Source: Spirochaetales bacterium (lineage in GTDB: Bacteria > Spirochaetota > Spirochaetia > Treponematales > Treponemataceae). Taken from it: a DNA stretch of 34,952 bases. The notes under the pieces are model-generated. The model did not search any database and was not told where the DNA came from. It worked only from the letters and a program-made list of their open reading frames with translations. Below, piece after piece: positions 7,420-15,463 of this stretch. The DNA lies in NCBI GenBank assembly GCA_016929605.1, contig JAFGIM010000034.1:1-34952 (forward strand), given 5' to 3'. The position numbers and the translations under genes were made by a program. Numbering within the stretch: the stretch's first letter is position 1; every line of letters starts with the position of its first letter.

Positions 7420-8640
7420 TTACATCCAGCGCAAGGTATCTGCGATAGAACAACGAATTGCTTTTACAGCAGGGTACAAAGAAGCGCCTACCGCCACGGC
7501 GACAAAAAACACAGCATAGTAAAGCGCATCCATCATCTGTAATTGAATCATTCCGCGATATGATCGGGTATTCCCCGGTGGCGGCGGCAGCGGGATGCCG
7601 CCTACAGCGTTGATGATTGTTGCTATAATTATTGCGAGGATAAAACCTGCAACACATCCAAACAGTGCAAGGAGAAATCCTTCGCTTCCTAGAATACACA
7701 AGACTTGTCCGCCTCGAGTTCCCAGAGCCCTCATCGTTCCCAGCTCGCGCATACGCTCAAAAACAGACATCAACATGGTATTGAGTATGGCAAACACGAC
7801 AATCACAAGAATTACAATTCCTGCTACATCCATCGATGAAGAATAAAAAGCGCTTGCGCCTCCATAATACGGAACCAGCTCATCCCATCTTCTCCATTCA
7901 AGACCATACCGCTCGCAACACGCAGCAAGATCCTTTTCTATACCAGGGGAAAGAGACGAATCGGAGAGCATCAGGATCAGAGAGTCCACCGATTCGGGAA
8001 CATCAAGCATAATTTGTGCGGTTTCCAGAGGAATACAAGTAAAGGTATTTTCAAGTTCTTCAAGTTGATTACCCATACAGCCACTAAGAGTAAAATCCAT
8101 GGCGTTTATCGCGCCTTCACGCAGAGCAACAGTAACCGTTACAGTATCATCCGGCTGAGCCTTAACCATCGAAGCAAGGCCGGTGCCGGCCAGGAGAGAG
8201 AACTGTTCATTTTTACGCGGAAATCTTCCCTTATCCAGAGATGAAAACGCAAGAAGCTTCTTCTCTTCAGCGTTCCAACCTCCATACCCACACACTGTGG
8301 CGCTTTGCCCGTTATGAGTAAGCAATCCCTCAAACGATAGACGCGGCGCAATAAAATCAACTCCAGGAATAAGAGATAAACTCTTGAGAACCTTTCGATA
8401 ATCAGAGATCACCAAGTCATGACGATTTTCGTTGGAGAGAGAACAGTATCCTTTTTTGAATACCTGGTAGTGACCAATCCCCCCATTGATAATCGATTCA
8501 CGCAAACCCCATAAACAATAATGGACATACCCCCGCGAAAGAAGCAAACAGGCAAATCCAATCAAGACAGTAAGAAGCGTAAGCATTGTTTTCCGTTTAT
8601 GCTTTATCAGGTTTCTAATTCCCATTGTTACAAACAACAT
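7420..8640 (-). CDS. FtsX/MacB-type ABC permease 2
   Basis: 406 residues from ATG 8640, chosen because GGGAGG lies 5 bases upstream; the longer ORF overlaps the previous gene. The layout is that of LolC/E-MacB permeases: an N-terminal membrane helix (TMLTLLTVLIGFACLLLSRG), a periplasmic domain of about 220 residues, then three C-terminal helices. The cytoplasmic loop motif RELGTMRALGTRGGQVL, which contacts the ATPase, is conserved. It begins 11 bases after permease 1 stops. The two permeases are alike but not identical and probably form a heterodimer. These proteins work mechanically on periplasmic substrates rather than passing them through a channel. Confidence 0.9.
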   Translation of the reverse strand: MLFVTMGIRNLIKHKRKTMLTLLTVLIGFACLLLSRGYVHYCLWGLRESIINGGIGHYQVFKKGYCSLSNENRHDLVISDYRKVLKSLSLIPGVDFIAPRLSFEGLLTHNGQSATVCGYGGWNAEEKKLLAFSSLDKGRFPRKNEQFSLLAGTGLASMVKAQPDDTVTVTVALREGAINAMDFTLSGCMGNQLEELENTFTCIPLETAQIMLDVPESVDSLILMLSDSSLSPGIEKDLAACCERYGLEWRRWDELVPYYGGASAFYSSSMDVAGIVILVIVVFAILNTMLMSVFERMRELGTMRALGTRGGQVLCILGSEGFLLALFGCVAGFILAIIIATIINAVGGIPLPPPPGNTRSYRGMIQLQMMDALYYAVFFVAVAVGASLYPAVKAIRCSIADTLRWM

Positions 8641-8651
8641 ACGAGCCTCCC

Positions 8652-9875
8652 TCAATTCCAGCGCAAGGAATCGGCTATCGAATACCGATGAGCCCTTATC
8701 GATATAACAGCCGAAGCAATAGCGGACACAAGCATAAACAGAAATACATAACAAAGAATTGTAGACGGTTGTGGTTGAATATATGTGTAATATGGTTCCT
8801 GGTTAAAAACAGTTGGAGGATGATACATGCCGCCCGAAAGATACACAAAAAATGATATTAAAAGAGCAATGACAAACCCCGAAAGGCAACCGCAAAGAGA
8901 GAGAATCATACTTTCACCAAGTATGATTCGGGTTATCTGCGCCTTGGTTGTGCCCATTGCACGCATCGTACCGATTTCGCGCATTCTAGCCATGTAAGCC
9001 ATATATAGTGTATTGATAATGATAAAAATAGAAATTACCAGAATAATCGCAGTAAGGATTTGCTCATTCATGGAAAATACCTGACGACTCCGTTCATAAA
9101 AAACAGCGAGGTCATCCCAGCGTCGATACTCAAGATTCCATTTCTTGCAGAATTGTTGTATGTCCTTTTCTTTTTTACTTGCGTTTACTCCGGAGGCTAG
9201 ATGCACAATAATGGTGTCTACAGAATCTTTCAGATCAAGAAGCTCCTGCACAGAGGCCAAATCTGCAAGTATAAAGAGATCGTTTAACCGGTCGGTTTCA
9301 CCATAACTTTGTTTTGTCCCGGTAATGCAAAAGTCCATAGCAGACACTCCGCCGCCATTCATTGTTGCAAGGACTGTCAAGTATTCTCCAAGATTCGAAG
9401 CACTTTTAGCCAGCACGTTTTCCCCGACCACTGCCTGATACCTTGTATCTGGATTAATAAAAACACCGGAACTAACCGAAGCATATTCCATGCGTTTTTC
9501 TACTTCAGGATCACCTCCAAATCCTTTGAGTAAGATACTTCTCTCATCACTTGATCCAACACCGGAAAAATGAAGCCGGGGGGCAAGAAAATCAATATCG
9601 TCATCCTCCATTAGTGATTGGGCAACTGTATGGTAGTCCGTAATCATATGCTGGTATGGCTCGGTTGACTCTTCGTCAAGATACCCCTTGGAATATAATT
9701 GAAAGTGCCCGTATTGATCGCGAATAACGCTTTCCCTGAATTGGCGGAACATTTGGGTATTTGATCCGGTGTAGACATACAAGGCCACAATACCAAACGA
9801 TATCATCGTCATGGTAAGAACGTTTTTGCGGATGTTTTTTTTGATGTTTCTCAAGCTCATACGTAGATACATCAT
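8652..9875 (-). CDS. FtsX/MacB-type ABC permease 1
   Basis: 407 residues. The N-terminal helix (NVLTMTMISFGIVALYVYTG) is followed by a periplasmic domain, roughly residues 40-275, and three C-terminal helices. The motif REIGTMRAMGTTKAQITR matches that of the partner permease. Both permeases share the sequence YGHFQLYSKGY / IGHYQVFKKGY near residue 60, so they arose by duplication. The ATG overlaps the stop of the ATPase gene by ATGA, giving strict coupling. The likely role is to pair with the ATPase and second permease as a LolCDE- or MacB-like machine. No MacA-type adaptor is encoded nearby; the LolA-like protein takes that place. Confidence 0.9.
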   Translation of the reverse strand: MMYLRMSLRNIKKNIRKNVLTMTMISFGIVALYVYTGSNTQMFRQFRESVIRDQYGHFQLYSKGYLDEESTEPYQHMITDYHTVAQSLMEDDDIDFLAPRLHFSGVGSSDERSILLKGFGGDPEVEKRMEYASVSSGVFINPDTRYQAVVGENVLAKSASNLGEYLTVLATMNGGGVSAMDFCITGTKQSYGETDRLNDLFILADLASVQELLDLKDSVDTIIVHLASGVNASKKEKDIQQFCKKWNLEYRRWDDLAVFYERSRQVFSMNEQILTAIILVISIFIIINTLYMAYMARMREIGTMRAMGTTKAQITRIILGESMILSLCGCLSGFVIALLISFFVYLSGGMYHPPTVFNQEPYYTYIQPQPSTILCYVFLFMLVSAIASAVISIRAHRYSIADSLRWN

Positions 9876-10531
9876 GCGAGTCGTCCATCCAATATTCCAA
9901 TGGTACGGTGGGCATAGTGCGAAAGAGCTTCGTTATGCGTAGAAAAAATAAAGGTAGTACCACAATCGCGATTAAGATGTACCAGTAGATCAATTATCTT
10001 TTCACCCGTTTTGGAATCAAGATTGGCGGTTGGCTCATCTGCCAAAATAATATCAGGATTGGTAACTAAAGCCCTGGCTATGGCAACGCGTTGGCGTTGA
10101 CCGCCCGATAGCTCGTCTGGGCGATGATTCATATAATCTACAAGACCGACAGACTCAATTACGGACTCAACTCTTGACCTGTCTATCTTTCCTCCACGAA
10201 TTGCAAGGGGGTATTCTACATTTTCTCGTACATTCAGCACCGACACCAGATTAAAGTTCTGAAATATAAAGCCAATATGCCGGTTCCGAAACCGGGACAA
10301 GGATGCATCATTCATCGCCCTGGTGTTTTCGCCGCGGATACACACATCACCAGAGGTGGGAGTTTCTATACATCCCAAAACATGAAGTAGAGTTGACTTC
10401 CCTGCTCCACTTGGCCCCATCAGACAGATAAAATCGCCCGAGTCTATTTCCAGCGAAACATCAGTCAAAGCGGGTATTATTACCTTGTCCATCATGTAGG
10501 TCTTGGTAACATTGAGTACACTGATCAACAT
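9872..10531 (-). CDS. LolD/MacB-type ABC transporter ATPase
   Basis: 219 residues from ATG 10531, which has GGAGG 6 bases upstream; the track's extra N-terminal residues are unlikely. It carries Walker A GPSGAGKST, the signature LSGGQRQRVAIARAL, Walker B DIILADEPTANLD and the switch histidine in FIFSTHNEAL. The compact single-domain form and the FQNFNLVSVLNVRENVEYPL segment are those of the LolD/MacB/FtsE group. It is the first gene of the six-gene operon. A promoter with a weak -35 and a LytTR-type direct repeat lie just upstream, so expression is probably activated by the divergent regulator. Confidence 0.93.
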   Translation of the reverse strand: MLISVLNVTKTYMMDKVIIPALTDVSLEIDSGDFICLMGPSGAGKSTLLHVLGCIETPTSGDVCIRGENTRAMNDASLSRFRNRHIGFIFQNFNLVSVLNVRENVEYPLAIRGGKIDRSRVESVIESVGLVDYMNHRPDELSGGQRQRVAIARALVTNPDIILADEPTANLDSKTGEKIIDLLVHLNRDCGTTFIFSTHNEALSHYAHRTIGILDGRLA

Positions 10532-10549
10532 TGGCAGCCTCCAGAATGT

Positions 10550-10578
10550 ATAGTATCCACACACATTAAGACTGTCGC
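10550..10578 (-). promoter_or_regulatory. Promoter of the ABC/LolA-like operon
   Basis: Reading the minus strand, GCGACA (10573-10578) is separated by 17 bases from TACTAT (10550-10555). The -35 matches the consensus at only four positions, which suits an activated promoter. The leader of about 12 bases carries GGAGG (10538-10542). Confidence 0.55.
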
Positions 10579-10583
10579 GCGTT

Positions 10584-10623
10584 TAATGACAACAGAACAT
10601 ATCGTAATGACAACAGGACATAT
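10584..10623. repeat. 21-bp-period direct repeat, likely LytTR operator
   Basis: TAATGACAACAGAACATAT (10584-10602) is repeated as TAATGACAACAGGACATAT (10605-10623) with one mismatch in 19 and a period of exactly 21 bp, two helical turns. LytTR regulators bind pairs of roughly 9-bp direct repeats spaced 12 bp apart, which gives the same period. The pair lies 5 bp beyond the -35 of the ABC operon and 17 bp from the -35 of the LytTR gene, between the two promoters. Confidence 0.8.
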
Positions 10624-10640
10624 TGCACATGCAACATGAA

Positions 10641-10670
10641 TTGACAGATTAGCAGCGGCAAGCGTACTAT
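10641..10670 (+). promoter_or_regulatory. Promoter of the LytTR gene, nearly leaderless
   Basis: Consensus TTGACA (10641-10646), 18 bases, then TACTAT (10665-10670). The ATG at 10680 is 9 bases beyond the -10, so the leader would be only a few bases and has no Shine-Dalgarno. The direct repeat upstream allows autoregulation. Confidence 0.65.
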
Positions 10671-10679
10671 TACCTCATC

Positions 10680-11225
10680 ATGTTTATGTACCGAATATCT
10701 GCATCACCGGAAACAAAAGCACTCATCAAGGAGCTGATGAATACCATAAAGGCGGAAGAAGCTGAGCCGGCCGAAGTGCATCTTGTTGAAAAGGGCATGC
10801 CGATTCCAGAGAACTCACTCTGCCTGGTATTTGACGCCGAACATCTTGGCGACCTCCTGCGCTTTATTAACAAAATAGCACCAAATCGTCAGAGCCCGCC
10901 CTTTCTGATCGGCCGCAAACATGAAACCTTTCAACCCCTTCTTCTTTCAGATATTTTGTTTTTCAGGTCTTGCGGGAACATCCTGTACGCTCACACCGAA
11001 CAGCAGGCCTACGAAATTAAACACAAGCTATTTGAGATGGAAAAACTAATCGCCTGCGAGAACTTTATCAGGGTAAATAAGTCAAACATTATTAATGTTC
11101 TTAAAATCAAGGAAATTATCCCCTGGTTTGGAGGACGCATTCTTCTTCGCTTTACCGCAAGCGAGGAGCGAATAGAAGTTTCCAGAAATTACGTAAAAGA
11201 CTTTAAGCAATTCTTGAACATGTAG
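10680..11225 (+). CDS. LytTR-domain transcriptional regulator
   Basis: 181 residues. The C-terminal part, about 76-181, is a LytTR DNA-binding domain: LLLSDILFFRSCGNILYAHT, then FIRVNKSNIINVLKIKEI and VSRNYVKDFKQFL, all standard family landmarks. The N-terminal 70 residues are not a receiver domain, since the phospho-acceptor pattern is absent; they resemble the small leading region of non-kinase LytTR regulators. It is followed after 10 bases by a four-helix membrane protein, matching the LytTR regulatory systems in which a membrane partner restrains the regulator. The divergent ABC operon and the 21-bp direct repeats make that operon its likely target. ATG 10686 is an alternative start. Confidence 0.85.
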   Translation: MFMYRISASPETKALIKELMNTIKAEEAEPAEVHLVEKGMPIPENSLCLVFDAEHLGDLLRFINKIAPNRQSPPFLIGRKHETFQPLLLSDILFFRSCGNILYAHTEQQAYEIKHKLFEMEKLIACENFIRVNKSNIINVLKIKEIIPWFGGRILLRFTASEERIEVSRNYVKDFKQFLNM

Positions 11226-11235
11226 GAGTGCTCAA

Positions 11236-11643
11236 ATGGATACTATTAAGGATATTCTGATCGTACTGATTATTTCCGCGCTGGTAGGTCTTGGAGTTAG
11301 CGGAGGCTTTGCTCTTGTTAACAATAGGCCTTTACTACAAACGCTGATTGCAGGTCTTTTATCAGGTTCGATTATAGGTTTGGTAAGCCGGCTTTGTTTT
11401 ATGTTTGTTTACTTCAATTTTAGAAACAAGCCGGCCCTTGCTTTTATGGTGGTCATTGCAATTATCGGAACAGCAACGGCGCTTATATCCCTTTACTTTG
11501 ATATTCGCTTTCCTTTTCCCGCCATTCCGCTCATTGCTGCTTCAGCACTATGCGGTACGATCGTTACCGTGGTTATGTTTCACAACTACAACACTATAAA
11601 CGCCCGGCTTAAGCGAAAAAAAGAAAAACTCGATCAACGTTAA
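11236..11643 (+). CDS. Small four-helix membrane protein, probable partner of the LytTR regulator
   Basis: 135 residues with four predicted membrane helices (DILIVLIISALVGLGVSGGFA, LLQTLIAGLLSGSIIGLVS, PALAFMVVIAIIGTATALIS, AIPLIAASALCGTIVTVVMF) and a basic tail (RLKRKKEKLDQR). GGAG lies upstream of the ATG and the gene is 10 bases behind the LytTR gene. In its arrangement it resembles the DUF3021-type or Hdr/Brs-type membrane partners of LytTR regulators, although I cannot assign it to either family. By analogy it may sense membrane state and hold the regulator inactive. Confidence 0.75.
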   Translation: MDTIKDILIVLIISALVGLGVSGGFALVNNRPLLQTLIAGLLSGSIIGLVSRLCFMFVYFNFRNKPALAFMVVIAIIGTATALISLYFDIRFPFPAIPLIAASALCGTIVTVVMFHNYNTINARLKRKKEKLDQR

Positions 11644-11656
11644 ATGGCTTACAAAC

Positions 11657-11947
11657 TTAGTCGCGTTTACATACTCTTATATAGAGGCCTGGCATACCAG
11701 TGAATACATGGGAGAGTACGGGAACAAGGAAACCAACAGCCATCCCAGAAACAGGACCATACGTTAATCCAGAAAAAAAGATCATCCAATGCATTGGCTG
11801 CGCACTGCGATAATCAAGGCCCAATCGATGTGTTACAAAAGGCAATGAGAGTGCGGTAATAACAAATACAATCTGTCCAATTACAGCATTTCTGTTCCGA
11901 TACGAAAGTTGGTTAACCAGAATTGCCTTCGACGCTGTAGTGTTCAA
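11657..11947 (-). pseudogene. Truncated ECF transporter S-component-like remnant
   Basis: A 96-residue frame contains IGQIVFVITALSLPFVTHRLGL and PMHWMIFFSGLTYGPVSGMAVGFLVPVLSHVFTGMP-type sequence, which I recognise as the N-terminal half of ECF S-component membrane proteins (usually about 170-190 residues). The family pattern stops after GMPGL, and the frame ends eight residues later. Upstream the frame is closed by a TAA, although a strong AAAGGAGG (12001-12008) lies further up and points into the same frame, as if the original start were cut off by that stop. The only start in the track is a TTG at 11947 without its own site. It looks like a decayed gene, broken at both ends. Confidence 0.65.
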
Positions 11948-12048
11948 AAATTACACATACACCCTAAAGTAACCGAAAGTTACCCTATCCAAAATCAATT
12001 CCTCCTTTAATGATGTGAGTAACAATTACTTCTGCAAGGAGAGAGTCG

Positions 12049-12999
12049 ATGAACCGACTAGCCGCATTCTTTTTTTTGATCGCTCTGGTAGCAAGCACTT
12101 CCTACGCGCACATTGCAAATCGCGGAGTGTGTTCCCGTAATGGTGAAATTTGTCTAATCAATGTAGAAACCGGCGAGTACACCTCGCTTACATCAGGTCA
12201 TAACGACATGAAACCATCCTGGTCTATGGAAAACGATCAAATCGTTTTTTTCAGGGTAACTAAAATGACTGATCGAGTCCAAACATGGAAAACAGCCATT
12301 TGCATTGTTCATGCGGACGGCAGCAACTTTACACAACTCACCAGCGGCGAGTATACCGACTACAATCCCACATGGACGCGAAATGGGAAACATGAAATCT
12401 TATATTCACGTTATTTCTCTTCAAGAGGACGTTCCGTTATCCACCGCATTCGTTTCTCCGGCGAGACAATTGAAGACGAGATTATCAGTGATCCAAAACA
12501 AAAAGAATACGCCTTAAGCACACTCAAAGACGGACGCATTTTGATTACTTCCAATCGATCAATATTTACCAGTATTCATTGGTTACTTACCCCAGCAACA
12601 AGCGATACGGAGGCAGTATACGAACCAGTGAACTTCAATTTCAAATTTCGCTCGATTATGGATCGTGCAACCTTTAGCCCTGATGAAACTAACATTGCAT
12701 TTGAGTATAAGGCGGGGTATGGCTCTTTTAGCTATGAGGACAAGCAAATAATGATAGCCGATTTTGACCGCCAGTCTATTACTATTTCAAACTCAAAGCG
12801 AATTAGTCCTAGAGCAAGAGAGGCTATGACCTTGTATCCCCGATGGCTGTCCGACGGAAAGTCTCTTGTATACCATTCGAACAGGGAAGGTTCGGCAAGA
12901 CTCTATCATTACAATCTGGAAACGGAACAAACAACCACTGTTCCCGGAGACCGGACAATTCCATATGAGTTTTTTTGCGGAGAAAGAAGTCCTAAATAA
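12049..12999 (+). CDS. Secreted TolB-like beta-propeller protein
   Basis: 316 residues with a cleavable signal peptide (MNRLAAFFFLIALVASTSYA). Blade motifs include EICLINVETGEYTSLTSG, CIVHADGSNFTQLTSGEYTDYNPTW, ATFSPDETNIAF and YPRWLSDGKSLVYHSNREGS, the classic TolB/PD40 pattern where each blade reads out an element and threshold. AAGGAGAG sits upstream of the ATG. The stop overlaps TAATG of the next frame, so it is the first gene of a three-gene operon with DUF362 and permease genes. It is not TolB itself, as the N-terminal TolB domain and the Tol-Pal neighbours are absent. Its binding partner is unknown. Confidence 0.8.
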   Translation: MNRLAAFFFLIALVASTSYAHIANRGVCSRNGEICLINVETGEYTSLTSGHNDMKPSWSMENDQIVFFRVTKMTDRVQTWKTAICIVHADGSNFTQLTSGEYTDYNPTWTRNGKHEILYSRYFSSRGRSVIHRIRFSGETIEDEIISDPKQKEYALSTLKDGRILITSNRSIFTSIHWLLTPATSDTEAVYEPVNFNFKFRSIMDRATFSPDETNIAFEYKAGYGSFSYEDKQIMIADFDRQSITISNSKRISPRAREAMTLYPRWLSDGKSLVYHSNREGSARLYHYNLETEQTTTVPGDRTIPYEFFCGERSPK

Positions 13000-13022
13000 T
13001 GGTCAACCATAGGGAAACACAC

Positions 13023-14543
13023 ATGAAGCGATATCGTTATTACATTGCCTTATTTATTACCATTTGCTCGGTTATCTACTGTGGAGCGGGAAGGTATGTT
13101 CGTCTGGCTGGAAACGCCACCACAAACAAAGACGAGATTAGTTCTGTAGGATTCACTTGCCGTGACACCTTTGGTCCATTAAGTTCGGAAGCAATATGTG
13201 AGATGGTGGATGAAGTTGTAGTACAAATCCTTGGCCCGAATAAATGGAAAATTCTGTGTAAAACCGGTGACCGGGTTGTCATAAAGGTAAATCTGGTTGG
13301 ACCACACCGAGGCAAGAAAGGAGAAAAAGGAGTCGCGATCATTACTGACTACCGTGTAGTGCAAGCTGTTGCGCAGGGAGTACGGGATGCAATAGGTCCA
13401 CAAGGGGACATCATCGTAACGGACACCCTATTCTATAACGACGAGAACCCTTCCCTTCCGCAAAAAACAACAAGTTTTTATCATGCCACCGGCTATGATA
13501 AGGACGGAGACGGTATTCTGGACGGATCTTCCGGCGCGCGACTTGTTAACGCAGAGTCATATCAAGAAGATCGTAGATTCCTCACCATTGTTCATACATC
13601 TGTTCTTGGCAAGACCTCGATTTGGCTTCCTGATTTTATGCGGCGTCCACAGGACGCGTCAAAAACAGGCGAATATGCCGATGTTATAATTTATCTGCCA
13701 GTATTCAAGAGCCATGGATTTACCGGTATCACGGGTGCCCTTAAACTCGGGTATGGCCTACGATCAGAAAGTTCCCTGCCGGGCGATACAGGCCGATACA
13801 AACACAGCGGGTACGGTTGGGGAACGGGTAACAAACAATTATTACTCGACTACCTTTGTGCGCAATTCAAAACAAGACCCTGCGATTTTATCTTACTCGA
13901 TGCCTTAACCGCGAACAGAAAAGGTCCCCTTAATCTTTCGGAAATGGATATCGAACGAGGTACCGATTGGATCAGAACTAACGCATTGTTTGCTTCTAAA
14001 GATCCTGTTGCACTTGACACTGTAAGCTCGCTTTTTGCCGGTTACGATCCTGAAAGCATTGCTTTACTGGCAAACGCCGCAGCAGACGGACTTGGAACGA
14101 ACGAGCCTGAGCGGATCCGAATTAACGGCGCTTCTCTTTTTAGTAACCACCGCGCAGCAATTGCCGCACAGTATCCACCCAAAAAATCATTTTCTGGTAA
14201 GCTCAAGTATGGGAATACCCCTGGCTCCTGGCCGCTTCAAGATGGCTGGGGAGGAGCAAAGATAAAAATTGATCTTGAACCCCCTATTATTGAAACAGTG
14301 TCGTTCAAGGAAACAACTACGGACTCGGTACAGGTAGTTTGGAAGGCCACAGATAAAAGCGATATCATACGTGTAGATCTTTTTTGCAATGATACACCGA
14401 TAGAAACTACAAGGGAAAATACAAGCACAGGTTCTTTCAATTTTGTTCAAGACAACAAAAAATCTTATTGCATGGTGTTTTGGGACAGCTCGTTAAACGC
14501 GAGCGAATATATTTTGTATCCTGTTAACAAGGATCAATCATGA
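13023..14543 (+). CDS. Exported DUF362-domain protein
   Basis: 506 residues from ATG 13023, chosen because it gives a compact leader (MKRYRYYIALFITICSVIYC) with a possible lipobox VIYC; the start at 12999 would add eight polar residues. The DUF362 core is clear: GDRVVIKVNLVG, DYRVVQAVAQGVRDA, IIVTDTLFY, DVIIYLPVFKSHGFTGITGALKLG and FASKDPVALDTVSS. No ferredoxin cysteine clusters are present, unlike many cytoplasmic DUF362 proteins. The last 80 residues (PPIIETVSFKETTTDSVQVVW) look like an Ig or fibronectin-type module. The stop overlaps the permease start by ATGA. The biochemical role of DUF362 is not established. Confidence 0.8.
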   Translation: MKRYRYYIALFITICSVIYCGAGRYVRLAGNATTNKDEISSVGFTCRDTFGPLSSEAICEMVDEVVVQILGPNKWKILCKTGDRVVIKVNLVGPHRGKKGEKGVAIITDYRVVQAVAQGVRDAIGPQGDIIVTDTLFYNDENPSLPQKTTSFYHATGYDKDGDGILDGSSGARLVNAESYQEDRRFLTIVHTSVLGKTSIWLPDFMRRPQDASKTGEYADVIIYLPVFKSHGFTGITGALKLGYGLRSESSLPGDTGRYKHSGYGWGTGNKQLLLDYLCAQFKTRPCDFILLDALTANRKGPLNLSEMDIERGTDWIRTNALFASKDPVALDTVSSLFAGYDPESIALLANAAADGLGTNEPERIRINGASLFSNHRAAIAAQYPPKKSFSGKLKYGNTPGSWPLQDGWGGAKIKIDLEPPIIETVSFKETTTDSVQVVWKATDKSDIIRVDLFCNDTPIETTRENTSTGSFNFVQDNKKSYCMVFWDSSLNASEYILYPVNKDQS

Positions 14544-15463
14544 ATCTGGAAATTTTAATAAGAGGTATTACACTCACATTCAAACAATCAACGCTCCTTA
14601 TCACCGACATGCTTCCCTGGATACTCGGCGGTGCACTGATTGCAGCATGTATACAAAAAGTACAAAGAGTTCCTTTTGAGGATAAGATCTTAAAAATTCA
14701 TACTGCCCTCGCAATTCCAATTGCCTCTGTATCTGGAGCAGCTTCCCCTCTGTGCACACTTGGTACCTTACCAGTAGTAACTGCTTTTTTAGTACGGGGT
14801 TTACACAGAGGGGCCGCCTTAGCCTTTCTCTCTTCTTCATCGATTATAACTCCACAAATTGCGATTATGACTGCTGGATTTATGGGACCCAAGATTGCGA
14901 TTTTGCAAGTAACCGGGGGTATTACCGCAGGAATAACCGCAGGACTATTGCTAACCCTGGCCGAGCAAAATGGAATGCTAATGTTTCGCGCGCAAGACTC
15001 TATTGATATTCCTGAAGCGAGACATACAAAACGCAGCTTTATGGGTCAGGTATCCTCTCAACTTGAGTATAGTCTTTTCTGGCTTGTAACTGGAGTCGTC
15101 TTTTCACAGGCAGCGGTAGTACTTTCTGATATGAGTGGCATGAGTGATGCACTATGTAATGCCTCTTCTTTGAACAATCAGGGAAACCCTCCATCCGGTC
15201 TTTTTGCTTTCTTTGGTGCACTTCTATCCGCTCCGTTGTACTCTTGCGGGGGAGCCGTTTTGCCGATACTCGCAGCGTTACGAGCATATGGAATTCACGA
15301 ATCCTTTTTTCTCGCATTTCTAATCTGTGGACCGGCAACGCGTCTTCGTTCTGCCGCGGCTGTAGGGAAAATACTTACACCTCGCGCACTTACGTATTAT
15401 CTGTTGTATATTCTTGTGTTTTCTGTTCTATGGGCATTTACAGCAGGGCCTATTCTGCACTAG
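14540..15463 (+). CDS. Predicted permease of the DUF318/ArsP-like family
   Basis: 307 residues with about eight membrane helices in two halves. The family signatures are visible: ASPLCTLGTLPVVTAFL in the first half and APLYSCGGAVLPILAALRAYG in the second, each with a cysteine in the helix break, as in COG0701 permeases. Relatives include ArsP, which exports trivalent organoarsenicals, but many members have no known substrate. The first cysteine motif here is C-T-L rather than C-T-C, so organoarsenical export is not assured. It is coupled to the DUF362 gene by ATGA and its 3' end overlaps the convergent LuxR gene by 14 bases. Confidence 0.8.
   Translation: MNLEILIRGITLTFKQSTLLITDMLPWILGGALIAACIQKVQRVPFEDKILKIHTALAIPIASVSGAASPLCTLGTLPVVTAFLVRGLHRGAALAFLSSSSIITPQIAIMTAGFMGPKIAILQVTGGITAGITAGLLLTLAEQNGMLMFRAQDSIDIPEARHTKRSFMGQVSSQLEYSLFWLVTGVVFSQAAVVLSDMSGMSDALCNASSLNNQGNPPSGLFAFFGALLSAPLYSCGGAVLPILAALRAYGIHESFFLAFLICGPATRLRSAAAVGKILTPRALTYYLLYILVFSVLWAFTAGPILH

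Noticed and set aside
11964-11982. Inverted repeat GTAAC-CGAAA-GTTAC upstream of the propeller gene
   Set aside because: The stem is only five base pairs with no T-run; it could be an operator but nothing else supports it.
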